Below, one piece after another: positions 1 through 7,210 of a stretch of DNA of 64,000 nucleotides. Positions within the stretch are counted from its first letter, which is position 1, and each line of letters begins with the position of its first letter. Origin of the DNA: G965197555 sp965197555 (lineage in GTDB: Bacteria; Chloroflexota; Dehalococcoidia; Lucifugimonadales; UBA3495); assembly GCA_965197555.1 (NCBI GenBank), contig OZ240213.1, positions 2,480,001 to 2,544,000 of the forward strand. Direction: 5' to 3'. The notes below the pieces were generated by a model. It ran no database searches. It saw only the letters and a list, made by a program, of their open reading frames with translations, and was not told the origin of the DNA. The translations under genes were made by a program, and so were the position numbers.

Positions 1-1
1 A

Positions 2-124
2 TACACAATCGGGACCAGCTTCCGAACAACCACAGCCCTGCTAACCATCCTCCTAGCTGGACCTGTAATGGGAGCAATAATAGAGAAAATCAAGGAGAGA
101 AAATCCCACAAAGGGAAACCATAA
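2..124 (+). CDS. Membrane protein, C-terminal fragment (cut by window edge)
   Basis: The frame is open from the left edge and ends at TAA 122-124, so only the last 40 residues are visible. They contain a hydrophobic stretch (ALLTILLAGPVMGAII) followed by a strongly basic tail (EKIKERKSHKGKP). This is the usual look of a last membrane helix with a cytoplasmic end. No family can be named from so little. It is on the strand opposite the lipoprotein and pilin-like genes that follow. It may belong to the same element, whose main body would lie left of the window. Confidence 0.5.
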   Translation, partial: YTIGTSFRTTTALLTILLAGPVMGAIIEKIKERKSHKGKP

Positions 125-399
125 ATGGGCCAAGCCCAAGACCGAGGCAAAGTGCCTCGTACTCCCGACCTCCAAGTGGCTGGCGCACCTAGCCGGGCAG
201 CCCCTAGGCATCCTGCTTACGGACAGAGACGAGATCACCTCTGCGACCCACGGGAAGCCCACATGAAAGTGAAGGAAACTCGAGGGAATTCAGGAGACCG
301 GCCGACAGCCCCTACGCCGGGATTCCCGGAGCCGTCCTTCGGGCCAGCCAACTCCGAAGGTAAAAGCGCCAAACGGCCCGACACCCGGGCCAACCAGCC

Positions 400-1356
400 C
401 TACTCCTCTCCCTCAATCACCGGCGCAACGATGTTGAACTCCTCCCCGTACCCTGACATCCGGAGTACCAGCCTCATCTCGACCAGCGCCCCCCCGATAT
501 CCTCCTCAAACCTGAGCCTGGCCCGCCGCACCAGCCGGTCGTCAGTCCCAATCCAGTACTCCAGCCGGACCATCCCGTCCGAGACCGAGAACTCCTCCGG
601 GATGCCGCCCAGCGCCGACGGGCTGATATGCCCTGAAATGTGGTAGACGTCCCGCCCGTCCAGGAGGATCTCCCCAATGAACTCAACCTCCCGGAGCTCA
701 CTTAGGTCGAACCCGGCTCCAATAAAATCGGTGAGCTCCGGGAAATCCCCCAGGGACTCCTGCTGCCCATCCCCATTGACCTCGGTGCTCCATTCCCCTG
801 TATCCGGGTCCTTGACGTAGACCACGCCCCCGATGGAGACGATCTCAAATTCCATCCTGAGCCCGCCGATCGACAGCGTGTAGGACACCCACTCCCGGTC
901 AGGGAACTCAAAGTCGCCAGAGACCATGAGCGAGGCCTCCACCAGCTGCCCCTCATCATCGAAGGCGCGGCTCACGACCTCCGCCCCGTAATGGACGGAC
1001 CGGACCAGCTTCATCGCATGAAAGGCGCCCTCCAGGATACCCAGGGCCTTGGCCCGGGACCCCGCAGGACTCCGCTCCAAGGGAGGAAAAAAGGTTGACG
1101 TCGGGACCGGCGCCGCGGTCGGCTCCACGGTCGGCTCCACATAGACCGTGGGCGGAACCGTCGGTACCAGAGTCGCCGTCGGCGCCGGAGTCATAGTAGA
1201 CTCGACCGTCGCCTCCGGCTCGAAGGTCAGAGGAGGAAGAGGCTCGGGAGCAGCCAAAGGAACCGGCTCACCCCCGCCCAGGCAGCCGAAGGAGAGCATC
1301 GCCAGGAAGAAGGCAAGGGCAAGGGACCTCAAAGCGACCCCAGTATTCTGGACCAT
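400..1356 (-). CDS. Secreted lipoprotein, LppX/LprG-like fold
   Basis: A 318-residue lipoprotein. The N-terminus has a hydrophobic signal sequence ending in LSFGC (lipidated Cys about residue 25). The box is slightly non-canonical, with Leu at -4 rather than -3. A Pro/Thr-rich linker (about 30-85) would hold the domain off the membrane. The rest is a beta-rich domain (GDFEFPDREWVSYTL, GGVVYVKDPDTGEW, YHISGHI) of the kind seen in LppX/LprAFG carrier lipoproteins; that family call is by pattern only. I chose ATG 1356 because AGGAG lies 8 nt upstream; the TTG at 1362 would be too close to it. A carrier or surface role is inferred. Confidence 0.7.
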   Translation of the reverse strand: MVQNTGVALRSLALAFFLAMLSFGCLGGGEPVPLAAPEPLPPLTFEPEATVESTMTPAPTATLVPTVPPTVYVEPTVEPTAAPVPTSTFFPPLERSPAGSRAKALGILEGAFHAMKLVRSVHYGAEVVSRAFDDEGQLVEASLMVSGDFEFPDREWVSYTLSIGGLRMEFEIVSIGGVVYVKDPDTGEWSTEVNGDGQQESLGDFPELTDFIGAGFDLSELREVEFIGEILLDGRDVYHISGHISPSALGGIPEEFSVSDGMVRLEYWIGTDDRLVRRARLRFEEDIGGALVEMRLVLRMSGYGEEFNIVAPVIEGEE

Positions 1357-1545
1357 CAGCAAATCTCCTGCCGGGCCCCGGCAAACGACGTTTCACTGGT
1401 ATCACCCAGGAACCCCCGGGCAGAAGGGACCAATCACCCAAACCGGCCGGCCGGACGAAAGGCCCCGGACGTTGACGCTGTGAACACGGCGCAACGTAAA
1501 AGGACCGCTCCGGCGACCACACGAGGACGAACGCGGTCGGGGATA

Positions 1546-1578
1546 GCCCTGGCCCCAGACTTCTTCCGGGGCCAGGGC
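1546..1578 (-). terminator. Perfect 11-bp hairpin after the first pilin-like gene
   Basis: GCCCTGGCCCC (1546-1556) and GGGGCCAGGGC (1568-1578) form a perfect 11-bp stem with an 11-nt loop. It begins 17 nt past the stop codon of the minus-strand pilin-like gene. There is no T-run after it, so it may be an mRNA 3' end stabiliser or a weak terminator rather than a classic intrinsic terminator. Confidence 0.45.
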
Positions 1579-1594
1579 CCACCGGACAGCAAGT

Positions 1595-2287
1595 TTAGTA
1601 GTTCTCCGACCAGGTCCGGAGACGGGCCACGTAAAGCCAGCACTTGCCCCCGTCCGAAGGACGGTTGGCAGCCGTGCTCCAATACACGATGATGTTGTTA
1701 TCCGAGTCCCGCCCCGACAGGGCTCTGACCAACCCGGTATCCACGTTTCCAATCCGCAATCCCCTGGGGACCTGGGACGCCCCAACCTTGCCCGCAGCGC
1801 CCGCGGTACCAATAAACCCCGCAGCAGGCGTCGAGGCCTGGTTCCAGCACTTCTCGGCACCTGCCGCATCATCTGGATCGTCGACCTGAGGGTTCCAAAC
1901 GTCCGGAGGACACTCCTGCCGCTGAGCCTGAATCTGTCTGACCACCACGGCCATATTGCCCTCAGTGGAAGCGCCCCGCTGGAATACGAACTGGCTCCGG
2001 AGAACCGAGTCGCAGTTCAACCCTATGTCGGACTGAAGCGCAACCCCCCCGACCGGCTCGATCACCGCCTGGCTGATGATTCTGGGCACAATGAACGCAA
2101 TACCGACGATGACCAGCCCAGCAATGGCGCCCATGAGAGCAAGCCGAGCCTGCCCGGCCTTCTGAGGATCTCCCCCAGACGTCATCCATAGAATCCCCGC
2201 GTAGCACACCGCAATCGCCGACAGCCCTCCGCCCACCATGGCGACAAGCCGGGCCACATTGCCCATGACACTACCTAGCTCTTCCAA
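1595..2287 (-). CDS. VirB2/TrbC pilin-like protein with four-cysteine ectodomain (copy 1)
   Basis: A 230-residue membrane protein. Residues 1-80 resemble the VirB2/TrbC pilin core: TM helix about 12-35, a polar turn SGGDPQKAGQAR, and TM helix about 48-72. Unlike ordinary pilins of about 100 residues, it continues with about 150 residues bearing four cysteines (C92, C126, C147, C216) and a conserved end GRDSDNNIIVYW...CWLY. The start is TTG, set by GGAGGTGA just upstream. Residues 1-84 are identical to the next gene. It is the last of three same-strand paralogs. Likely role is a pilus or cell-surface component of a type IV secretion or conjugation apparatus (inference). No ATPase or coupling protein is visible. 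Confidence 0.7.
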   Translation of the reverse strand: MEELGSVMGNVARLVAMVGGGLSAIAVCYAGILWMTSGGDPQKAGQARLALMGAIAGLVIVGIAFIVPRIISQAVIEPVGGVALQSDIGLNCDSVLRSQFVFQRGASTEGNMAVVVRQIQAQRQECPPDVWNPQVDDPDDAAGAEKCWNQASTPAAGFIGTAGAAGKVGASQVPRGLRIGNVDTGLVRALSGRDSDNNIIVYWSTAANRPSDGGKCWLYVARLRTWSENY

Positions 2288-2300
2288 GACCTCACCTCCG
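1990..2300. repeat. Near-identical 5' portion of pilin-like copy 1 (partner at 2790-3100)
   Basis: The DNA encoding the first 84 residues plus the ribosome binding site matches 2790-3100 almost base for base. The differences are silent. Beyond codon 84 the match fades. This is a recent duplication or gene conversion confined to the membrane-core half of the gene. Confidence 0.7.
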
Positions 2301-2361
2301 AAATCTGTGTCTGAAATCAGACTAGAACGAGATACCGTTTTTCCGTTTTTACAAAATCAGG

Positions 2362-3087
2362 TCAGTAGTTCTCCGACCAAGTCCGGAGACGGGACACGTA
2401 GAGCCAACAGGCGGCACTGTCCGACGGCCGGAAATTCGCGTTACCCCAGTAGACGACGATGTTGTTATCCGAGTCCCGCCCCGAGGTACTCCGAACCGCC
2501 CCAGCGTCCTCGTTACCATCCCGAAGACTCCGGGGCACCACCGAAGCGCCGATCTTCGCGTTCACTCCCTCATTCCCTGAGCCAGTACCAAAACACCCAT
2601 CGGTCGCCGGCCTCGACTCGTCCACACCAACAGTGGCTGGATCATCAGCTACTGCAGCCGTTGCCTGATACCCACCATCGTCGACCTGAGGGTTCCAAAC
2701 GTCCGGAGGACACTCCTGCCGCTGAGCCTGAATCTGTCTGATCACCACGGCCATATTGTTCGTAGTGGAAGCACCCCGCTGGAATACCAGTTGGCTCCGG
2801 AGAACAGCGTCGCAGTTCAGCCCCACGTCGGACCCGAGCGCAACTCCCCCAACCGGCTCGATCACCGCCTGGCTGATGATTCTGGGCACAATGAACGCAA
2901 TACCGACGATGACCAGCCCAGCAATAGCGCCCATGAGGGCCAGCCGGGCCTGCCCGGCCTTCTGAGGATCTCCCCCAGACGTCATCCACAGAATCCCTGC
3001 GTAGCACACTGCAATCGCTGACAGCCCTCCGCCCACCATGGCGACAAGCCGGGCCACATTGCCCATGACACTGCCTAGCTCTTCCAA
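2362..3087 (-). CDS. VirB2/TrbC pilin-like protein with four-cysteine ectodomain (copy 2)
   Basis: A 241-residue paralog with the same two N-terminal helices and polar turn. Its first 84 residues match copy 1 exactly, although the DNA differs at several silent sites. The cysteines are C92, C126, C164 and C227. The segment between C126 and C227 differs in length and sequence from copy 1, while the end (GRDSDNNIVVYW, ACWLYVSRLRTWSENY) is kept. The start is TTG behind the same GGAGGTGAGGTC leader as copy 1. The 74-nt gap to copy 1 has no obvious terminator, so the two are probably co-transcribed. Confidence 0.7.
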   Translation of the reverse strand: MEELGSVMGNVARLVAMVGGGLSAIAVCYAGILWMTSGGDPQKAGQARLALMGAIAGLVIVGIAFIVPRIISQAVIEPVGGVALGSDVGLNCDAVLRSQLVFQRGASTTNNMAVVIRQIQAQRQECPPDVWNPQVDDGGYQATAAVADDPATVGVDESRPATDGCFGTGSGNEGVNAKIGASVVPRSLRDGNEDAGAVRSTSGRDSDNNIVVYWGNANFRPSDSAACWLYVSRLRTWSENY

Positions 3088-3100
3088 GACCTCACCTCCG
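2790..3100. repeat. Near-identical 5' portion of pilin-like copy 2 (partner at 1990-2300)
   Basis: Second copy of the repeat described at 1990-2300, including the identical leader CTCACCTCCG (plus strand) next to the TTG start. Confidence 0.7.
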
Positions 3101-3114
3101 AAACCGGTCCAAAC

Positions 3115-3780
3115 CTAGATACTCCGTCCACCCGACACCCAAACATCAAGCGAACTGCTGTAGAGCCAGCAGACAGAGCTGTCAGAAGGCAAATTTCCAA
3201 CCTTAAAAAGCACCAGTATGTTGTTCGCGCTATCCCGCCCGGTTTTGCTCTGCGAAACAGAAATCCACAGGCTGGAAGGCACGGCCACACCGTCCACCTT
3301 AAGGTCCCCCTCCGCCGTACTATCCGAACCAACAAAACAACTACCTGCAATAGTATGAGGAGTCACCTCCTCACCCACCTCGGGGTCCCACAGCCCCGAC
3401 CCGCACTCATCCCGGTCCGCCTGGATCCGGTCAATCAGATAGTTCATGTGGTTGTACCGGGACGCGGTCCTGTGGGTCACCAGCTGCCGTTTCAGAATCG
3501 CGTCACAGTCCGTCGAGTACTCCACCTCGACCGCGATCCCTCCTGACGGCTCGATGACCATCTCGCTGATCACCCCCGGAACCAGGAACGCCACCCCGAC
3601 GATGACCAGCCCGATAACCGCGCCGATGAGAGACATCCGGGCCTGAGACATCCGCTGCGGGTCCCCGGTCGCCGTCATCCACTGGATGCCCGCGTAGGCG
3701 ATGAAGACCGCGGACAGGACCCCGCCCAGGAGGGCCACGACCCTGGCAACGTTCCCAATAACTGAAATGATCGTCTCCAT
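3115..3780 (-). CDS. VirB2/TrbC pilin-like protein with four-cysteine ectodomain (copy 3)
   Basis: The most diverged of the three paralogs, 221 residues from the ATG at 3780. An upstream in-frame TTG at 3822 would add 14 residues without hydrophobic or family support. The helices are about 12-35 and 48-72, with turn TATGDPQRMSQAR. The cysteines are C92, C126, C148 and C204; the first two are at exactly the positions found in copies 1 and 2. The end has GRDSANNILV and CWLY. As first gene of the minus-strand set it probably sets expression of all three. I do not see a clear -35/-10 pair; short repeats lie upstream at 3810-3843. Confidence 0.68.
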   Translation of the reverse strand: METIISVIGNVARVVALLGGVLSAVFIAYAGIQWMTATGDPQRMSQARMSLIGAVIGLVIVGVAFLVPGVISEMVIEPSGGIAVEVEYSTDCDAILKRQLVTHRTASRYNHMNYLIDRIQADRDECGSGLWDPEVGEEVTPHTIAGSCFVGSDSTAEGDLKVDGVAVPSSLWISVSQSKTGRDSANNILVLFKVGNLPSDSSVCWLYSSSLDVWVSGGRSI

Positions 3781-3809
3781 GGGCCGAGCGTATAGCACAG
3801 AAGTCAACT

Positions 3810-3843
3810 CCCGTTTTCCCAAAACCGGGCAAACCCGTTTTCC
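3810..3843. repeat. Two CCCGTTTTCC repeats, 24 bp apart
   Basis: CCCGTTTTCC occurs at 3810-3819 and 3834-3843. The first can also pair imperfectly with AAAACCGG between them. They lie directly upstream of pilin-like copy 3 and could be a regulator site. Nothing in the sequence shows which regulator. Confidence 0.3.
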
Positions 3844-3890
3844 GGGCCCAGGAGGATTGACGAGGAGATTGACAAAACGAAACAGGAAAC

Positions 3891-3910
3891 CGTTCTCCTA
3901 GACTTTTCAG
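3891..3910 (+). repeat. 20-bp box, copy 1 of 2
   Basis: CGTTCTCCTAGACTTTTCAG is repeated exactly at 7369-7388, about 3.5 kb away and in the same orientation. Each copy lies in a non-coding gap with a TTGACA upstream. The spacing to that TTGACA differs (24 versus 14 nt to TAGACT), so a simple shared promoter does not explain it. Here it sits 20 nt before the ATG of the small basic protein. Confidence 0.5.
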
Positions 3911-3930
3911 GAAGGAGAGCGGCCTAGGCA

Positions 3931-4122
3931 ATGCCAAGGAGCAATAACAAGCGGAAGAACAAGCAGGCGGAGTCGAAGAAGAAGCTAAGAGCCGCCGACC
4001 GGGACCTGACAGAGAAGCTGGCCCTGCACCTGGAACGGGCCCGGAGAGCCCTGGAACGGATTACAGGAGAGCGCCAGCCATCAAAAACGCCTGGGAACAG
4101 ATGGACACCAGGCGCCTCATAG
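3931..4122 (+). CDS. Small highly basic protein, unknown
   Basis: 63 residues. The N-terminal third is almost only Lys, Arg and Asn (MPRSNNKRKNKQAESKKK), followed by a predicted amphipathic helix (LTEKLALHLERARRALERI). AGGAAGGAG lies 13 nt upstream, which is a long spacing. No family is recognised. Nucleic-acid binding would suit the charge but is only a guess. It is divergent from pilin-like copy 3 and starts the plus-strand small-protein run. Confidence 0.4.
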   Translation: MPRSNNKRKNKQAESKKKLRAADRDLTEKLALHLERARRALERITGERQPSKTPGNRWTPGAS

Positions 4123-4218
4123 GACCCCGGCTAGACCGAAGGACTCACCCTAAGCAGCCTCCTGGAAAGATCCCCAGAGCAGCCGCAGGCCGGACATAAA
4201 GAGAGGATCCCAAACACC

Positions 4219-4662
4219 ATGCACTGGCCCAAAAACTTCGTCGTCGACATCACCATCGCCATTGGCAGCCTCGGGATCGTTGCAGCGTTCGCCATGGGAA
4301 TGATGATCGCTGCAAGCGGGAACAGGGAATCCGGGAACGCAGTACCGGTAACCCCCACCGTCCTGGCCAACGAGCAGGGAATGGAAACAGCTGAGCAGGA
4401 GAAAGGAACGCTCCAACCCTCCGCGAACCAGCCTGGGGCTCAGGTCAAGACCAAGACCGAGTACTCGACATGCCTGGTGAGAACCCAGAAGGCGCTGTTG
4501 CTCGACGCAAAAGAAGCTCAATTCACCACTTGGACCAACAGCACAAGCTCCCGGGAAGTGCGGGACGTTATCAGACACAGATACATCGACTATATCAGCG
4601 GCCACTGCCGGAGCATGGCGCCGCCGCCTGCCACCCACTCAGCCACCTGCATCCCCCGGTAA
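4219..4662 (+). CDS. Membrane-anchored secreted protein, possibly interrupted by a stop
   Basis: 147 residues with one TM/signal-anchor helix about 9-32 and an exported-looking remainder with Cys in STCLVR, GHCRSM and SATCIP. No family is recognised. After TAA 4660-4662 the same frame stays open for 36 more codons to TAG 4771. That stretch reads like coding sequence (LQSFYRKHIPEGTDNED, IQSIAAEYALNVCQPS) and has a further Cys. The gene may therefore be a longer protein split by a nonsense change, a sequencing error or recoding. The next coding-like frame follows directly. Confidence 0.5.
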   Translation: MHWPKNFVVDITIAIGSLGIVAAFAMGMMIAASGNRESGNAVPVTPTVLANEQGMETAEQEKGTLQPSANQPGAQVKTKTEYSTCLVRTQKALLLDAKEAQFTTWTNSTSSREVRDVIRHRYIDYISGHCRSMAPPPATHSATCIPR

Positions 4663-4744
4663 CTTCAGAGCTTCTACCGAAAACATATCCCTGAGGGAAC
4701 CGACAACGAAGACATCCAATCCATCGCCGCCGAGTACGCCCTGA

Positions 4745-5023
4745 ACGTATGCCAACCCTCCGCCGACCGGTAGCCCCGGACAGGAACTCAGGACCAAGGC
4801 AGAAATAGCAATAGGCAAAGAGGCGACGGAACTCCTGCAACTCCTCTACAGGAGAACGGCAATCCCATACGGAGAATTCACCAGTCAGGACCGCACGAGA
4901 GCGCTTGCCGAGTTGCTGAGGGCGGGACTCGCCACAATGCTCCACATCACGGAGCCCGGGGCCCGAACAGCCAAAGCGATCCAGGGCAACCAGACAGAAA
5001 CCGGAACAGGAGCTACCGAATGA
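4745..5023 (+). CDS. Coding-like frame without a usable start, coupled to the next gene
   Basis: The frame is open from 4745 to TGA 5021-5023. It encodes a plausible helical protein (KAEIAIGKEATELLQLLYRR, RTRALAELLRAGLATMLHIT). No ATG, GTG or TTG occurs before the TTG near 4910, so the true start is unclear. Its stop overlaps the next gene's start as ATGA, a standard coupled-operon junction, which argues that it is or was translated. It could be the continuation of the 4219 gene after a frameshift, a gene with a rare start, or a decaying remnant. Confidence 0.4.
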   Translation, partial: TYANPPPTGSPGQELRTKAEIAIGKEATELLQLLYRRTAIPYGEFTSQDRTRALAELLRAGLATMLHITEPGARTAKAIQGNQTETGTGATE

Positions 5024-5349
5024 CCTGCGACTACTGCAGAGAAGAGATAGACCAAGGAACCGGCCCCAAGGCAGGAACTACAAGACCCCTTCTCCCGCCC
5101 TACCCAGGCCGACCTCCGGAACCACGGTTCCACTTCTCATGCATGAAAATAGACCCAGAGAAGCTCGACGGCCCCGATTTCAACAAATGGGTGGTCTGGG
5201 CGATAAGTAAAAGCAACCAAGACCGGAAAGACCACCAGCTGGACGTCCGAGACCATCTGGACATCATCCATCGAGCCCTGCAGGCGCTCCCGGAAGACAT
5301 AACCGAGGAATACCGAAGAGACTTCCAGGAGAAGACCGACGGTCCGTAA
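5020..5349 (+). CDS. Small zinc-finger-like protein
   Basis: 109 residues. The N-terminal half has Cys pairs typical of a zinc site (C3-x2-C6 with H38-x2-C41), separated by a Pro-rich loop. The C-terminal half is a charged helix (NQDRKDHQLDVRDHLDIIHR). The start is fixed by the ATGA overlap with the preceding frame. Five nt after its TAA a 28-residue peptide gene begins, so this is part of a tight plus-strand operon. No named family; DNA or protein binding would be guesswork. Confidence 0.55.
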   Translation: MTCDYCREEIDQGTGPKAGTTRPLLPPYPGRPPEPRFHFSCMKIDPEKLDGPDFNKWVVWAISKSNQDRKDHQLDVRDHLDIIHRALQALPEDITEEYRRDFQEKTDGP

Positions 5350-5354
5350 ACGTA

Positions 5355-5441
5355 ATGATGAAGAAACTGCTCATCCTCACCATCATCATCCTCATGCTAG
5401 CCATAGCCGGCATCCTCACCATACCCGTCTGGGCCCATTAG
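5355..5441 (+). CDS. 28-residue membrane or exported peptide
   Basis: Translation is Met-Met-Lys-Lys then an unbroken hydrophobic core (LLILTIIILMLAIAGIL) and TIPVWAH. This is either a single-helix membrane peptide or a bare signal peptide with a cleavage-like VWA before the last residue. It starts 5 nt after the previous stop. Small toxins of type I systems look like this, but no antisense RNA or antitoxin is evident. Real expression is uncertain. Confidence 0.4.
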   Translation: MMKKLLILTIIILMLAIAGILTIPVWAH

Positions 5442-5545
5442 TACCTACCCGAAGACCAGCTCGCAAACACCCGTCATTTCAGTACATCCGCGACGGAGAC
5501 GAGACGACGTAGCATGCCAGCGGTAATCTCCACCGGAGGAGCGCC

Positions 5546-6433
5546 ATGCCCATAACCGACCAGACAGGTCCGGCCAAGAGCGCCCCCGACCCCCAGGCCC
5601 TGTCCATAGCCCGGGAGATGCGGGAACGGCTGCACCCGGCAGAGATCATACTCCAAGGATCCCGTGCCACTGGTGAACATCGCCATGACTCGGACGTGGA
5701 CCTCATGGCCGTCTGCCCGGACGAAGCCGCCGTCAGAGGGGCGGACGAGACGCTCAGGCAGCTCCTAGAAGGGAAATACGACATACCGGTGGTGAACGTG
5801 ATCACCATCACCAAAGAGGAGTTCCTGCGAACGGCGCCCCTGGCCCAGTCCTGGGCCGGACAGGCCGCCCGGCACGGCGTAACCCCCGGCGGCGAGGCGC
5901 TGGACTACCGGCCGGATAGGAGACCGGAACCGGAGGAAATCAGAAAGGCCGCCATTTTCTGGCTCTCGCTGGCAGAGGCTCACCTGGAGATCTTCTCAAT
6001 CCTGTGGGAGAGCGAACGCCTTCCCCGGTCCCACATTCCTGCGTTCGAGGCCCAGACGGCGCTGGAACGCGCCTTCAAGGGACTGCTCACCGCAGGCAAC
6101 GACGGAGCCAGGTTCCGCAGGGACGCGGCACTGATGTGGCGGTACATGGAAAGCACCCGTCCCGTCCGGGACCGGATCAGCGCAGAGGCCATGAAGAATC
6201 TGCTGGCCGCCACCGCAGGGCTGGACGAGCAGAGATGCAGCCTTACCAGGCTCACCGAAGCCTTCCGGCGGGGAAGCATCGTCCCGAACCCCACCGAACA
6301 GGAAATCAGGGCCATCAGCCTTCACCTCATGCCGGCAGTCAACGTACTGATAGATGAGGCACTGGCCCGCTCGGGAGCGACCAGGGAGAACCTGCAACAG
6401 GAAGGAACCCACCACAGGGGACCCGGCCAATAG
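5546..6433 (+). CDS. Nucleotidyltransferase-HEPN fusion protein
   Basis: 295 residues. Residues about 30-110 are a minimal nucleotidyltransferase fold: GSR at 38-40 and DSDVD at 48-52, supplying the two catalytic Asp (D50, D52). Residues about 125-285 are a helical HEPN-like domain (AFEAQTALERAFKGLL) whose last helix carries an Rx4H pair (R255, H260), the HEPN RNase signature. In MNT/HEPN toxin-antitoxin systems these are usually two adjacent proteins in which the NTase AMPylates and silences the HEPN RNase. Here both are in one chain. GGAGGAGCGCC precedes the ATG. A two-TM SLATT-like gene follows after 255 nt with no convincing gene between. Confidence 0.75.
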   Translation: MPITDQTGPAKSAPDPQALSIAREMRERLHPAEIILQGSRATGEHRHDSDVDLMAVCPDEAAVRGADETLRQLLEGKYDIPVVNVITITKEEFLRTAPLAQSWAGQAARHGVTPGGEALDYRPDRRPEPEEIRKAAIFWLSLAEAHLEIFSILWESERLPRSHIPAFEAQTALERAFKGLLTAGNDGARFRRDAALMWRYMESTRPVRDRISAEAMKNLLAATAGLDEQRCSLTRLTEAFRRGSIVPNPTEQEIRAISLHLMPAVNVLIDEALARSGATRENLQQEGTHHRGPGQ

Positions 6434-6688
6434 TCACCTCCGTGCAACAGCACCCAGGGAGGAACGTATGCTGGGAAGCCGGGACCGAGACGCGGGCTGC
6501 GCAACCCACCCGGGGAGGGTGCCAGCGCTTGGACCAAGCGCTCATGGGTATGAGGTTTCTCCGCAACGCTCCCATCGTACACTCGAATGATCATCCGGAA
6601 ACCACAGGAGGGAGTTTTCCAAGAGGGGTTTGGAACATTCTAAGCCGGTAAACGATTTCCCGCGCAATTCCAGCAGGAAGGAGAGATC

Positions 6689-7210
6689 ATGGCGAACAGA
6701 AGGGTCTCGGACATTACCCGCTCTAGCACGTGGGAGATGATGTTGGACCTGGAACGGCAGGTCCGCTATTACCCCAAACTCGCCGACCGGTACATGCTGT
6801 GGTACCGCGTCATCCGGTTCGTCCTGCTGTTCGGGATCCTGACCGAGGGCGCCGTAGTGTACTTCATATCCACGGGCGCACCCCAACTGCTGTGGCCCAT
6901 AGCCGTGCTCTTGGGTCTCCTGCTGGGGGTCACAACCGTACTCGACGCCATCAGCAACTGTGCCGAGAAGGCAGCGAACCTCAGGGCCGTTCACCTGCAG
7001 TGCGACGACCTTAAGACCGAGGCAGAGCGTCTCTGGCGCGACATCGAGTCGGACCGCGTCCAAGACGACGAGGCGGAGGACCGTTACAATGGGATCGCGG
7101 ATCGCTGGTCGAAGGCGGTCAGGATGATAATCCTGGAGGTCCACGACCGCGACAACATCAGGGCCGCGAAGGAAGCATACGAGATCATGGCGAGTCGGTA
7201 TGCAAGGTAG
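6689..7210 (+). CDS. Two-TM helical protein, SLATT-like
   Basis: 173 residues. A short N-terminal helical part contains WEMMLDLERQVRYY, followed by TM helices about 42-61 and 66-84 with a tight turn. A long charged helical tail (about 90-173) completes it. This order is that of SLATT-domain proteins, which are proposed membrane effectors in nucleotide-signalling defence systems; the match is by architecture only. AAGGAG lies 6 nt before the ATG. The upstream neighbour is a nucleotidyltransferase-HEPN protein, which makes a shared system possible but unproven. Confidence 0.5.
   Translation: MANRRVSDITRSSTWEMMLDLERQVRYYPKLADRYMLWYRVIRFVLLFGILTEGAVVYFISTGAPQLLWPIAVLLGLLLGVTTVLDAISNCAEKAANLRAVHLQCDDLKTEAERLWRDIESDRVQDDEAEDRYNGIADRWSKAVRMIILEVHDRDNIRAAKEAYEIMASRYAR

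Noticed and set aside
2238..2741. Plus-strand 167-residue frame opposite the pilin-like genes
   Set aside because: It is antisense to two well-supported minus-strand genes and reads as low-complexity Pro/Arg/Ser sequence.
3869..3904. TTGACA plus TAGACT as a shared promoter around the 20-bp boxes
   Set aside because: The spacing is 24 bp here and 14 bp at the second box, neither suitable for a sigma-70-type promoter.
6442..6651. 69-residue plus-strand frame between the HEPN fusion and the SLATT-like gene
   Set aside because: No ribosome binding site, no coding-like composition, and no recognisable motif.
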